Positions 31,695 through 51,719 of a DNA stretch of 64,000 nucleotides are shown here, piece by piece. Position numbers and translations under genes: made by a program. Below the pieces are notes generated by a model. It saw only the letters and a list, made by a program, of their open reading frames with translations, had not been told where the DNA came from and made no database searches. The stretch's first letter is position 1. The number at the start of each line of letters is the position of its first letter. The DNA comes from Owenia fusiformis (Eukaryota; Annelida; Polychaeta; Sabellida; Oweniidae): assembly GCA_903813345.2 (NCBI GenBank), contig CAIIXF020000006.1:4425096-4489095 (forward strand), written 5' to 3'.

Positions 31695-34495
31695 CTGGCC
31701 CCTAGGGACCTCCAACCTAAGCATGAGGTGACTTTGGTTGCATTTGTACCTTGGGTACATCCACTGACAATCAATGCTGCCCTATACTGAATACTATCCA
31801 ATTTAGAAAGTAAATTTAAGTTTGCACAATCAAAAATGATATTCCCATATTCTAAGTGAGGTAGTATAAATGCCATATAAATCTTCTCTAGATGTTGTGA
31901 TCTTAAGTTATGTTTTAGTGCCATAAGTGGGTTCAACATCCTGTTACATTTAACAATTATACTGTTAATGTGTTCTTCAAAGTTTAAAGCCTTGTCTAAA
32001 ATAAGTCCAAGATGTTTGTGACTATTGGTGAAAGGGATAGAGTCACCATTTAACACAATAGGAATTTGAGCAATTGGAGTTCTAGTTCTGGACTGGAAAA
32101 ACACTTCCTTACTTTTACTTGTCTTAAATTTTAATTTCCAAGTCTTTGACCAGATCTCTATTCTATTAACATCGCTTTGGAGTTTTAGATAAGTTTCATG
32201 AACTGAGTCCTCCTTTTTGACAGGTAGAAAAATTGAGCTATCATCAGCATAAAGGTACAGAGTGCTATTTAAAACTGCATCGGCTAGGTCATTGATATAA
32301 AGTAAGAAAAACAGGGGACCTAATATTGACCCTTGAGGAACCCCACAATTTATTACTCCTTTGTCAAACCCCCCTAAATCCCTTCCTCCTGTCCCTAGAA
32401 TCCCTTCCATTGTCCCATCAATATTGTCATATAGAGTATCTGAATTTATTGAAGTTGTACCATTCACCCTAACTTTTAATTTTCTGTTATTAAGGTAGGA
32501 CCCTATCAGATTAATAATGTTCTCACAGATACCGTATGATTTTAGCTTATGGAGAAGTAAGTAGTGGGGGACGCCGTCAAACGCACCCTCAATATCAAGA
32601 AAGATCCCTCTAGTAGAAATATTATGGTCAAAATTTGAAGTAATCATATTTACAATAGATACAAGTTGTTTCTGAGTGTCATGCCCAGGTAAAAACCCGG
32701 ATTGGTTCTGATACAAAAGATTGTTAGATGACACATGTTTGAATATTGAATCATATATGACGCGTTCAAAAATTTTGGAAATATTACTTAAAAGGCAAAC
32801 TGGCCGATAGTTCCCTGGGTCAACTTTTGAGGATTTATTTTTGAAAATGGGGACAATAATGCCCTGCTTCCAACAATTAGGAAATTTGCCTTTAGTAAGA
32901 ATGAGTTTAAAAAGTTTATGAAGTTCTGCATCAAGTGAATCTGCCACCAGTTTAAGCATTTTATTTGTAATGTTATCATCACCCCCCTTTTTGTTTGATT
33001 TAAGCTCCCTCAAATGTTTATTTATTGACTGCTGTGAAAGATCAATTTCATTTAGCATGTTATCAGTTTTTCTTTGACAAGTTGGTAAAGTTTGATCAAC
33101 AATGTTGTGATGAAATTTCTGTAAAAATTGATGGAGAAATGCATTAGCTTTAGCATGGTCATCTTCAATGATCGTCCTGTTAATCTCTAAAAAAGGAATT
33201 CCTGATGCAAATTTAGAACCTATTAATTTTTTAATGATGGTCCAATAATTTTTCTTACTAGCTGCCTCTTCATCAAGATTACTGCACATCTTGTCCTGAT
33301 AACTGGTTTTTGCATGAACAATTGCATCTGAGACTAAATCACATTGATGTTTAAATGTTGTGAAGTTAAAATCATTTCTATTTTTAATTAATTTTCTATA
33401 CAATTTATCTTTCTTATTTAATGCTGATTTCACTTCATGATTAAACCAGGGCATATCACTTTTCTTTATAAATTTCACTTTGGATGGAATATAAGTTTGA
33501 AAAATCTCAAACAATGCATTGGTAAAATTTACAGTGACAGTATCAATGTCTTCGTGAGATAAAAGTGCATCCCAGTTAAAATCAGATACAGCTTGATTCA
33601 ACTGTAAAATGTTAGCATCACTGTAATGCCAGATCTGCTTATAATCCCCTGCATGTCTATCAGGCAGAGAGAAATCTAAAAGTGCTGAAACAGAGCTATG
33701 GTCAGAACCCCCAATTGGCAGTTTTACCTCAGATTTTAATACCTTTCCAGGAAAATTTGAGAAAACTAAATCCAAACATGAGCTAGAAGTGGCTGTAATT
33801 CTAGTAGGCTCCTCAATGAATTGGGTCAGAGAATTATTCACACTCACATCATAAAGCATATTTCCTTCTAAAGTATTAGTATCACCAACCCACCATTTTT
33901 GACTTCTTGAATTAAAATCGCCACCAAAGATAACAAAGTCAGATTTCACTGATAAAGCAGCTCTAATATTCGAATCAAGGTTATGCATATATTGATCTCT
34001 TGAGATTGCAGATTGGGAGGGTGAACGATAAAAGAGGCCATAGAGAAGTTTTTCATTTTTTACCTTAGTTTCAACCCAGAGACACTCTAGGTTTGCATTA
34101 TTTAGGTCATTGCGAATTCTATATGAAATAGATTCATGGATGTAAATAAGCAACCCGCGTCCCGAGTTATTATAGAGTTCTTGGTTCAAGGTGTGGTAAC
34201 CATCTATGTTATAATCAGCTAGGTTAAGATTTGTCCCCACTTCACTAATTCCAGCTATATGGACCCCCTCCTCCTTCAAAAATATACTTAAGCTTTCAAA
34301 CCGACTTCTATTATCCGCTGAGATGCTATTAATATTAGTAAATAACACATTAACTTTGTTTAAGGGACCTGGATTTACCTCAACATCCCCAGCAAGTAAC
34401 AAAAGTTGCCTGATTATGAATGGACTAAGTAAATTCACAAAAGGAATTATTCCAGGAATTGTCAGTAGAATTGTAAATATAACCATGGTGGTCAT
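31695..34495 (-). CDS. LINE polyprotein, N-terminal part: 2A-like peptide, endonuclease, reverse transcriptase
   Basis: About 933 codons of uninterrupted frame. Residues 1-34 are hydrophobic and signal-like, followed by the 2A-like motif GDVEVNPGP (36-44), which in known cases makes the ribosome skip a peptide bond before the last proline. An apurinic-type endonuclease follows (about 46-270), with GISEV, GGDFN (191-195) and GGSDHSS (262-268). The reverse transcriptase (about 545-810) shows GNYRPVCLLS, FLDIEGAFD, CGVPQGSILGP and the catalytic YADD (749-752). The thumb begins before the frame hits the nested transposon at LGA. The frame as it stands reads through into transposon sequence and stops near 31,505. 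The domain set suggests the CR1/L2 clade. Confidence 0.93.
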
Positions 34496-34508
34496 TAAAA
34501 TCCATGTT

Positions 34509-35182
34509 CAATCCCTCCCAGCAAATAACCTGTATATATATATTCCTTTTTACTTGATATCATATGAAAACAAATCTTTTTTAGTGTTGAGCTTTAGACT
34601 CACATTGATTCTCATCATTTTCATCTTTTATCACTTGATGTTCCACTTTTTGACATTGTTCACTCATCATCTGAACCTTGATCAGGGCTGTGTATGCGTT
34701 TGGGTGTGCGCGTATTATATTTAAATGAATTTGACAAATCGTACATGTAACATGTACCTGTATTGTAATATACGTACATGTAACATTGAAAAAATAATTT
34801 CGGAAATCACGGACATCCAATAGCATTATAATATGAATCTGGATTCATGCGATTTAGCATAATGCAATCTGGCGTGATCTCTAAATCATGAGTCGCCGTG
34901 ATAAAATGAAGGACCTTAATGAGTTTCTACCTCATTATTCGTTTGAAGTCAGATTCATTAAACTTTCACATTTGCTTATGTTACCAATCTAAATACTTGT
35001 ACATTAATAATATTTCATTCCATAACAAAGGTTATACTGACAATTCTTTGCCACAGACTTTTGTTATTCCCTTTTCTCAGTAATGGCCCATTACCGAATG
35101 TAATTTATTACAACATTTGGTAATTATGGTCAATTAAATTTTCTTTTCTAAAAAACTCAAAATAGTTCGTATCATCATAAAC
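34509..35182. other. Upstream region of fibrinogen-related exon A, no gene seen
   Basis: Collinear with unit B 47,348-48,053 and well conserved between units, for example CATTGATTCTCATCATTTTC. Conservation reflects the recent duplication. The promoter of the fibrinogen-related gene should lie here, but no TATA box or initiator could be assigned. Confidence 0.45.
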
Positions 35183-35720
35183 ATGCAATGTGCCTTAGCC
35201 TACGGTTGGGCAATTCTTTACCTCGTGTGTTTAACTGCTGTTGGATCTAAAGGGAGAAAACCAAGAGGCGGTGGTGGCCAGGGCACTGGACAGATCATTA
35301 GAGATGAATTTGAGAACCTAGAAGAAGCAATGCAACTCAAAATCGAAAAACTGAAAATAGATCTGAAAGAAGATTCTGCAAGTATAAGAGACGAGGTGTC
35401 AAATCTGAGGGATGATGTGTCCAATCTGAGGGATGACGTGTCCACTCTACAAGACGACGTGTCCACTTTGCAAGATGGTGAATCTGATAATGTTGCTAGC
35501 ATAAAAGATGAGATATCAAATCTAAGAGATGGTGTGTCCAATCTTAGAGAAGATATCTCAAATCTGAGAGTGGGTGAATCTGACGTTCGTGATAATCTTC
35601 TTGAGTTGAAAGGATCGATGATAGAAATAAAGACCCATTTGAGTGAACAATCAAATGACAACATCGAGGAATCTGACACTGTCGGCAAAAAGGCTAATAT
35701 ACAATTGTTTCACTCGGAAG
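35183..35720 (+). CDS. Fibrinogen-related protein, first coding exon A (signal peptide and coiled coil)
   Basis: ATG 35,183 opens a signal peptide (AILYLVCLTAVGS), a Gly-rich linker, then an acidic heptad-repeat region. Repeats of DDVSNLR/DDVSTLQ type (21-bp DNA units, about 35,395-35,480) predict a coiled-coil oligomerisation stalk. The exon ends at a strong donor (GAAG then GTAAGATTA) in phase 1, the phase needed by the linker exon at 59,317. No fibrinogen domain follows in unit A. The transcript must end early, use the candidate exon at 35,827, or splice about 23 kb over gene B to the shared domain exons. The lectin assignment rests on the paralogous layout at 48-61 kb. Confidence 0.72.
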
Positions 35721-35826
35721 GTAAGATTACAACCTCTACGTTTTACTCCGACATCTAAGTAAGTAATTTGTCAGACGAATTATTGTTAAAAGGTTGTCGT
35801 TTGATCCCATTTCATTGTGTTTCAAG

Positions 35827-35987
35827 TGATTCGATGCACCTCGTATGTATTTGCACATTCCAAGCAAAAAGACCTAGAACAACTTAAGGGCAACATCCAA
35901 AGAGAAATCCAAAACATTCCACCGGAATTATTATTAAATGTGATGAACAATGTAGCAGTAGGGATACAGGCTGTCATCGAACTATGA
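35827..35987 (+). CDS. Candidate short terminal exon of the unit A coiled-coil gene
   Basis: After a possible acceptor (TGTTTCAAG) the phase-1 frame continues from exon A. It gives VIRCTSYVFAHSKQ, then amphipathic KDLEQLKGNIQREI and LLLNVMNNVAVGIQ, and stops at 35,985-35,987. If used, the gene would make a secreted coiled-coil protein of about 230 residues without a fibrinogen domain. The acceptor is weak and there is no counterpart in unit B, so this is tentative. Confidence 0.3.
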
Positions 35988-36485
35988 GGTTACATTGATT
36001 ATGTGGTGTTAAAGGTAAAGGGTTAAAGCATCAAAAAGGCAAGACTGAAATAAAATTGTGTATTGGGGAGAAAACTTTCATGTTTTGGCTACATGATCAT
36101 GCAAAAAATGTCTGAAAATATTGATTGGTTTATCAGTGCTATTGATATACTTTTGGGTACATTTATTTGAGACACCCGATATATAGGCCCTAATATACAT
36201 GTATATTAAGTTAATATTAAGCTAAGTTTAATTTTGGTTAACATTTTTTCTTTTTATGCTACCAATTATCAGTTGCTGGCCAGTAGAGAGTTCAAATTTA
36301 AAAACCTCTTTCCATCCTTTTTATGAAACTACAAACATCAAAAATCCCCCCCTCCCCCTCAAACTGTGTGCATATTGAAATGCCCTGCTGGACGATCCTA
36401 CTATATCGTGAACTTTTGAGAAATGTTTCCCCGTGTTAGGATACTCTCCAAAGTACCACTAAAATGAATGTTTTAAATAACAATA

Positions 36486-36491
36486 TTTATT
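36486..36491 (-). terminator. Candidate polyadenylation signal, PTGR1-like gene B
   Basis: AATAAA on the minus strand about 200 bp past the stop codon, at the position equivalent to that in gene A. Confidence 0.4.
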
Positions 36492-36692
36492 TTACCACAT
36501 CACAGTTGTCATAAAAATTCATAGCATTGTGTGAAAAGTCTTCATCCTAGGTTATGTGCATCAGTCCGATGTATTGGTAATCTCCATCTAAATATACTAG
36601 GCACCCTTCATCAATGGACTATGTTGCTACAATGCAGCAAATGGTGAAACACCCTTAGACCAAGGATGATGACCGGGCCTCATTTTTGTAGT

Positions 36693-44346
<7,654 letters not shown>

Positions 44347-45360
44347 TTTGAAGATCAGGTGTTGTGTCTGTTAAATTGTGTCAATTTGTACTGAATGATA
44401 AGCGTTCTACTATTTTGATCAACGAGATGATTTCTAGTTTACTATCGCCGAAAGAACGAACGAGAGTTAAGGGGATATAGACATCCGTCAGTCCGTCTGG
44501 CCGTACGCGTTTGCTCGGATAGATTACTATATATGTACACCATTGATCCAGTTTCTTTCTAAAAATCTTGAAATACTGAACTCCCGGTAATTTTCGCGTG
44601 CTACTATATTCGCGCTTTTCAAGAGATTCGGAAAATTCGCAAAACATTATTTCAGCCAAATTCAAGCTCATTCAAGATAATTTATTTCGCTCCGTGTTGA
44701 CAGTATTGTCGCCCAGTGTTATAAGGGATGTATCTTTTAATTCATTCCATCTAATAAACTATATATTATATTTTGTAGGGTCTCCCCTAACGACTTCATC
44801 ACCCGTTTTTTAGGAATCACCAACACAAAAAGGAAGCTGGATTTCTGAGAAGTTACAAATGCGCGGATATTGATAGTCGTAAAATTTCAAAAACTGAAAA
44901 TTAGAGAATAGCAGCGAAATTTCAAAATTCACAGAAATGCGGAATATAATAGCCTTTTCGAATTAGTGCAAGTATAGAAATCAAGAATGTATATCTACAA
45001 GTACAGTTGCTTTGTACATACATTTATCACCAAAATCACTTTCAAGCATCAACCTCTAATATCCTCTACTGACTATAATTTTGACAGAAATGTCCAGAAA
45101 ATTGCAACTTATTATTTTATAAATGACGTTGCTAAAGATACCACTAGAGTTCGATAATGTATTTTCACAGATTTTTACATGGGCTGCCATGTTGGATTAT
45201 GATATGATTTAGGATGATCGGCAAGTCGTAATAGGATTTTACATAAATCTCAAACAGAATTTCAACATGGAAGCTAAATTGAAACAAAATACATCAATCG
45301 ACAAATGCACTCCTTTGAGTGGGATAAACTACTGCGCGAAGTTGCCGTTGTGTATTGACT

Positions 45361-45869
45361 GGAGAGGTTAAGCTTTGCATATATAATCGAAACTGAACCT
45401 GTACGTATCACTCGACCATATACAAATTCATGTAGCCTTCTCATATAAATAGCCGTTCAAATCCAGTGTTTGTTTAGACTACACCATAGCGTGTAATGAT
45501 TCTATAGTATGTCATTGATGCGGTTTTATAGCTGGTTTTCTAATACATATTTTAAACGAGCTCGTTTCGTAAGATTTTTGGCGCTAAATCATGCATGACA
45601 TACATCATCGTGTTCAGCAAGAATTCAACTGTGCATCGAAATCAAAATTGACAGCATAGTGTTCAATAGACACGAGTAAAATGGTTCCCGTTGACCCAAC
45701 GTCAAATTTCAAAATCTCCCGTTCTAAACCCGAAACTCTGAAGCTGAAAGAGTATCTGAAGTAGACTAAGCGCGCATAAAACTATGAGCGCTCGATACAT
45801 TCCTTTGTTAATTTTTGTACTTTGCGTTCACGGTTACGTTGTGAAAAACATCGTTAGCTTAACCTCTCC
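45361..45869. mobile_element. MITE with GGAGAGGTTAAGCT ends and 3-bp ACT target duplication
   Basis: Element of 509 bp present only in unit B. Unit A has the empty site (TTGACTATTGAT, about 24,735). The ends are 14-bp perfect inverted repeats, flanked by ACT at 45,358-45,360 and 45,870-45,872. There is no coding region. Diverged relatives are at 3,241-3,480 and, by their ends, 3,884-4,101. Confidence 0.9.
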
Positions 45870-46227
45870 ACTATTGATATAGTGCACCTTATATAAATTG
45901 AACCCTGGACCGACCTCATATAGTAGGCAGAGATTTGTACACGGTGACGTAGCTCTTTCAAAAATGATTGATCTAATTGTCAAACCACCATGGGCTTTCA
46001 TGAGCTGGAAAGCTCGTGGTTAAACTAAACAAATAGTACTATCAGGTACGCATTCTAGATGCATACATTCATTTTATTATAGGTTTGTTAACATTTTCTG
46101 ACTTTTAAAACAACGTTGGGTTTAAATTCAGTGGAAAGAATAAAAGATTTGATATATAAGTCATACTATGACCTGATGACGTGGTGTTTACTATTTTTGA
46201 TAGTATTTAACTTATTTCTCAAATATT

Positions 46228-46420
46228 CAAAATGAGAGTACATGTCAAAACCAACTATTACTGTGAGTTTAAGAAACGGTTAAGTACTCCAAAGTGTGTC
46301 TTGGGGGCGAAAGTCCACTTTTGTCAAATATTGACACTTTATATGCCCCTTGCTAAGAAAAGAGCATACTAACATATAATTTATAATTTTAATATTCTTT
46401 ATTGCCCGTTAAAATATATA
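46228..46420 (-). other. Segment inverted relative to unit A
   Basis: Reverse complement of 25,097-25,289, between collinear flanks. The inversion breakpoints lie within a few bases of AT-rich sequence. No inverted repeats that would mediate it were evident. Confidence 0.85.
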
Positions 46421-48053
46421 TTTTTTGAAAATAAAAATTAAGGGTTATTGTTCATCGTTTTCACGTTTGTCCGGGAGACATCCTAAAAAATAGAATCATA
46501 TCTATGGGGCTGACTGCGGAGGTGACAAAATTAAAAGCCATGTGTTCAATTGTCATATCAAACCATTCTTAACAATCTCAAATACAATAGAGATTTCGCA
46601 ACCGCACTTGCATGTATAGCGTGCTTATAAATACTTTTTATACCATGGTCAGAGAAATAATCTGAATCAGTCGCAAGTGATAAATCACATATTTGGGACG
46701 GGGATGATATCAGGATTAGAGGGATGTTATCAGGGATGATTAATATCATCTCGAGTAAATTCAAAAATTTTACATCTTTCCCAAAAAATCATTTTTAGAA
46801 TTTTTCATTTTTCATTTTTTTTCATTTTTCGAAAAAAACATTTTTTCAAAGATCATAATTTTTTCCAAAAAATGAATTTTCAAATATTTATATATTTTTT
46901 GATTAAAATAATCATTTTTTAAATTATTTCAAGCCTAATTTTTTTCTTGCCCTTAAATTCTCAATGTACTTTGAAGTTGGATAATATGTAACGTAAATAT
47001 TTCCAAATTCAATCCTTTTTTTAATTCAACTGACGATTTGGGGTTGATATTGCTCTTGACCATGGTATACGGTCGTTATTTACCGGTCGCGATGATATGT
47101 GTATCATCCTTGTGATATTCCCCATATCAAATCCCTGTCCCCGGGAAAAATTGTATTGGAGCATATTCACCTATTTTTGGTTTCCCTGTTATTTTTTCCC
47201 GGTTATTTTCATTATCCATATGTAACATTTTAGAGGGATGTATTATGGAATAAATAGGTTATTTCTGGTCGGTATTGAATATGGGTTTTATTCCGAGGGA
47301 CAATATAATATTGACCGAAGGATTTTCAGAGGAATAAAACCCATGTTCAATCCCTCCCAGCAAATAACCTATATATATATTTTTTCCTTTTTACTTGATA
47401 TCATATAAAAACAAATCTTTTTTAGTGTTGAGCTTTAGACTCACATTGATTCTCATCATTTTCATCTTTTATCACTTGATGTTCCACTTTTTGACATTGT
47501 TCACTCATCATCTGAACCTTGATCAGGGCTGTGTATGCGTTTGGGTGAGCGCGTATTGTATTTAAATGAATTTGACAAATCGTACATGTAACATGTACCT
47601 GTATTGTAATATACGTACATGTAACATTGAAAAAATAATTTCGGAAATCACGGACATCCAATAGCATTATCATATTAATCTCACTGGATTCATGCGATTT
47701 AGCATAATGCAATCTGGCGTGATCTCTAAATCATGAGTCGCCGTGATAAAATGAAGGACCTTAATGAGTTTCTACCTCATTATTCGTTTGAAGTCAGATA
47801 AACTTAGATTCATTAAACTTTCACATTTGCTTATGTTACCAATCTAAATACTTGTACATTAATAATATTTCATTCATAACAAAGGTTATACTGACAATTC
47901 TTTGCCACAGACTTTTATTATTCCTTTTTCTCAGTAATGGACCATTACCATGATTACAGTATGTAAATTATTTCAACATTTGCTGATAATGATCAATTAA
48001 AATTTCTTACCATTTTTCTAATTAAACTCAAAATAGTTCGTGTCATCATAAAC

Positions 48054-48566
48054 ATGCAGTGTGCTATAGCATACGGTTGGGCAATTTTTTACCTAAGCTG
48101 TTTAACTACTGTTGAATCTAAAAGCAAAAAACAAAATGGCGGTGGTGGCCAAGGTACTGGACAAATCATTAGAGATGAATTTGAGAACCTAGAAGAAGCA
48201 ATGCAACTCCTAATCGAAAATTGAAAACAGATATGAAAGACGATTCTGCAAGTATAAGAGATGAGGTGTCAAATCTGAGGGATGATGTGTCCAATCTGAG
48301 GGATGATGTGTCCAATCTGAGGGATGATGTGTCCACTCAACAAGACGACGTGTCCACTTTACAAGATGGTGAATCCAATAATGTTGCGAGTATAAAAGAT
48401 GAGGTATCAAATCTAATGGATGGTGTGTCTAATCTTAGAGAAGATATCTCAAATCTGAGAGTGGGTTAATCTGACGTTCGTGATAATCTTCTTGAGCTGA
48501 AAGGAGCGATGATAGAAATAAAGTGAGTTACTGAAAGTCAAATAAATGGCCCAAGCAATTCTGAAG
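48054..48566 (+). pseudogene. Fibrinogen-related protein, first coding exon B (broken)
   Basis: Paralogue of 35,183-35,720 with the same signal peptide, Gly-rich linker and heptad repeats. Loss of one base creates a stop at codon 57 (48,222-48,224). A second nonsense change (GGTTAA in place of GGTGAA) ends the shifted heptad frame at 48,469. The end of the exon has diverged from A but still has a donor (CTGAAG then GTAAGAG) in the same phase. It is the first exon nearest the domain exons at 59-61 kb, so the local gene looks inactivated unless exon A substitutes. Confidence 0.8.
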
Positions 48567-49471
48567 GTAAGAGTATTGATTGCAACTTGCATAAAGATAT
48601 ATTAAAATGCATGTAAACTGAAGTGTATACTTCTGCCACGTTTGCCATGGTGGCATGGATCTAAACTACCTATGAATCGATTTGGAAGTAGGTTTAAATG
48701 GAGAAAACAAAAATCTTACTTAAATCAGTAGCACGGAGGATAAGCAAAACGAGGGCGAAGCCACGGACTGCGACTCGCGTAACTTTACACCGCAGCCCAG
48801 CGCCAAAATGGAGAGACATCCGACAGTGCATTCTGCTTCTTCCGACAAAATAGAGAAATCCAGGTATTTTAAATGCTATCGTAGTGTCTAATCGGTGACC
48901 AAAATATTACTCTGTATCTACTGTTGGTCTGTAGATAAGAAAATAAGCAGTTGTCCAGATCAAGCTAAAACAGTAGCAAAGTTCTGATTTTACCTGTAAA
49001 ATATGTGCATATTATTTAATTTACTATACATTTGAAAGGAGTTTTAACACGTTTCTGATATCTAAAGGTTAGTTGAGGCTCCGAGTATAATTCGTGAAAA
49101 TGATTTGATAATAGAATGTGTTCATGAGGAGAAAATTAGATTCAAACTGCGCATTCATAGTGGACGCAGTCCAGTAAACAAAGCTATTTCAACAACGCAA
49201 CACAGCCTCCATTGATATTCTAAGCAACGCAGTCCAGCCGCGAACACGAAATAAATAAGATAGTGTAAACTATATTCCTACGCTATTATTGTTTCAGGAA
49301 AAGAAAGTCAGCATCCAGATTATCATTCAAAGTTACGTTGATTAACATATATCTATTACCTGAATCAATGTCCCAAATTGCTATATTGTATCGTATTTGG
49401 CAGAACAGTCGAGCGCAAGATGACAACGTAATATGTTTATTACAAACCAATTTGTGGATAGGGTTAAATAT

Positions 49472-51718
49472 TGTGGGAATTTTTAATTCCCCTGAGTAAT
49501 ACTTGGGCCTGTGAAACGTTTATTTTACAGGATTTTGTGTTATTTTATCTTTATTCAATGTTCCGTCCCTGTAACTTGGATGTTTACTTGATCAGCAAGC
49601 TGGGTTGGAATAAATTTGCATAATTAGGCACCCAGCAACAGAGCTCAACCAATCAGATGGCTTCATTTGAATTTCCCTCCAACATAAGTTGTAGTTTTCC
49701 CATGATGCATTCTGAGATGACTGGGATTAGAGTGTGAGAAAGTGACCTGTAAATCAGAGTAAACCAAGACTTTGCAGAGCAAACACCTCGTCAGTTTGTA
49801 TCATTTTATGTGGTAGCGTGTTCGATGTGAATTGCGAACTGTATTACATGATATTTGGATTATTTGCTGACATTAGTTGCTGCAGTTTTTGCGTCCGTTG
49901 TGACTGTGCGAGATACAAGAAGATAACAGCCAGTTTTGGGTGAGTTGGCAAATTGATTATTGAGTTTGACGCCATATTGCTGTCCGCCATTTTGATTTCT
50001 TCTTCCCAGAATTCCAAGCGGTCAGCCATCTTTATTTTTACGGAAGTGACGTCATTTTAAGAAGTAATTCCTCCTCCAAGTAATTAAGGCTCTTGTCTAA
50101 TCTCAGTTTGATTGATATTCGAGAGCCATATCTGCTCCGAGGACTCACTGCTCCGAGTGATTACTCCTCCAATTATTTAAGTGTTATATCTCCTCCGAGT
50201 TATATTTGGTCCGAGTAGTTACAGCTCTGTCTAATCTCAGTTGTGATTGATATTCGAGAGTTGTATCTGCTCCGAGGATTGCCAACTCAGAGTGCTTACT
50301 CCTCCATCTATTCTAGAGTGGAATTTGCTCCGAGGGTTGAGGATACAGCTCCGTCTAATCTCAGTTTAATGATCGATATTCGTGAGTTGCTCCTTTTCCT
50401 CCTCCGGCTTATTGATGATCCGAAATTGATACAAGTTGCTGAACTTGACGTATCCTCCGATGTGATTTGACTCCTCCAGAAGTTAGATACTGAGGTTACA
50501 CTACCGGAACCAAAGTATTTCTGTGTTGCAAGGTTTACTCTCATTGGAGCCAAGGTTACTCCACCGGAACTAAGGTACTCCACGATCGAGAAGTAGCAGG
50601 TCTGGTCTAATCTCACCATCTGATGGACATTCCAGAGGTGTTATTTCTCTATAGAGGGTGAAGAGGTTTCCCCTGAGACGAGACAACTCCTGGAGTGGAA
50701 GGTACTCCAATAGCTAGGGTCTCGTACAAAAGAAGAGGTTTCTCCTGTGAAGTGGCGACTCCCTGAGTAGAGGATACTTCCGGAGTCTGGACTCCTTCCA
50801 AGAGACAGTGTGAGAGAGGTTGAGCAGAAGTTACTATAGAGACGAGAAGACTCCCATTGCGGAAGGTACTCCCAATAGCCAGGGTTGCGTTCAGGAGCAG
50901 AGGTTTCCCCTGAGACGAGACAACTCCTGGAGTGGAAGGTACTCCAATAGCAAGGGTCTTGTACAAAAGAAGAGGTTTCTCCTGTGAAGTGGCGACTCCC
51001 CGAGCAGGAGATACTCCCGGAGCCTGGACCCCTTCCACGAGACAGTTTTATAGAGACAAAATAACTCCTTGAGCCAAGGTTACACTTCCGGAACCAAAAC
51101 TCCTGGAGCCCTGATTCCTCCGAGGTGAGACGACTCTGAGGGACAGCGCAGTGAAGATTATTTGGAGCATTTATAACTTGGGTCTAATCTCAGTTTTGAT
51201 TGACATTCCTGAGTTGTTCCTCCTCCATAGATATCACATTGAAACAGTGATATAGACGAGACGATACCTAGAGCAGAAGGAACTCCCCGAGGTTAGATTC
51301 CAGTTTAGTGTGAAGAAAGCTTCAGAGGAGCAGATCCTCCTCAGGCCATTTTACCAGTTGGAGCAGAAGGACCTCCTAGAGGGTGAAGATAGTTCATAGG
51401 AGCAGATCCTCCTCCTCTTACAATTATTCAAGGTGTTATTAGAAGAGAGAGAAGACTGGAAGAAGCTGAAGTGAACAATTACAGAGACATTCCAGCTCTA
51501 TATAGACATTTTGAATTTATTTGTATTATTATTTTACATTGGAATAGAGTATAAAATCCCTGTATACCATTGTTATATTGCCATCTTTGAAAGGTAACTG
51601 CCGTACCACCAAACCAGGTCGGCACCCGTGTATAACACCTCCAAGATCCCTTATATCGTCCCTGGCCTTTCCTGAAGTTTGCATACAGGCTACTCCTGGG
51701 AATCGGCCCGGCGCGACA
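49472..51718 (+). repeat. 5' LTR
   Basis: 2,247 bp, begins TGTGGGAATTTTTAATTCCC and ends GGCGCGACA. Unusually long and modular: TCTAATCTCAGTT-type blocks recur near 50,097, 50,232, 50,355 and 51,183. A block of about 150 bp is repeated at about 50,655 and 50,895. CTCCGAG-type motifs occur throughout. Open frames on either strand are short and not convincing. Confidence 0.95.
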
Positions 51719-51719
51719 T

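Larger units (their letters stand above)
26357..34495 (-). mobile_element. CR1-like non-LTR retrotransposon (LINE) with two nested transposons
   Basis: The insertion lies between 13-bp target duplications, with a T-run (poly-A of the minus-strand element) at the left end. The first ATG of the long frame is the first codon inside the element at 34,495, so any 5' UTR is absent or truncated. The protein is split by two TIR transposons into 34,495-31,695, 28,974-28,905 and 27,147-26,536. The 3' region 26,357-26,535 is UTR. Absence from unit B dates the insertion after the segmental duplication. Confidence 0.92.

Noticed and set aside
35218-35688. 156-codon open frame on the minus strand opposite fibrinogen-related exon A
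   Set aside because: Antisense shadow of the heptad-repeat coding sequence, low-complexity Ser/Leu/Arg, with no counterpart in unit B.
50649-51038. 129-codon minus-strand frame in the LTR, also at 56,494-56,883
   Set aside because: Its internal repeat reflects the LTR's duplicated block. No domain was recognised and coding on the antisense of an LTR is unlikely.
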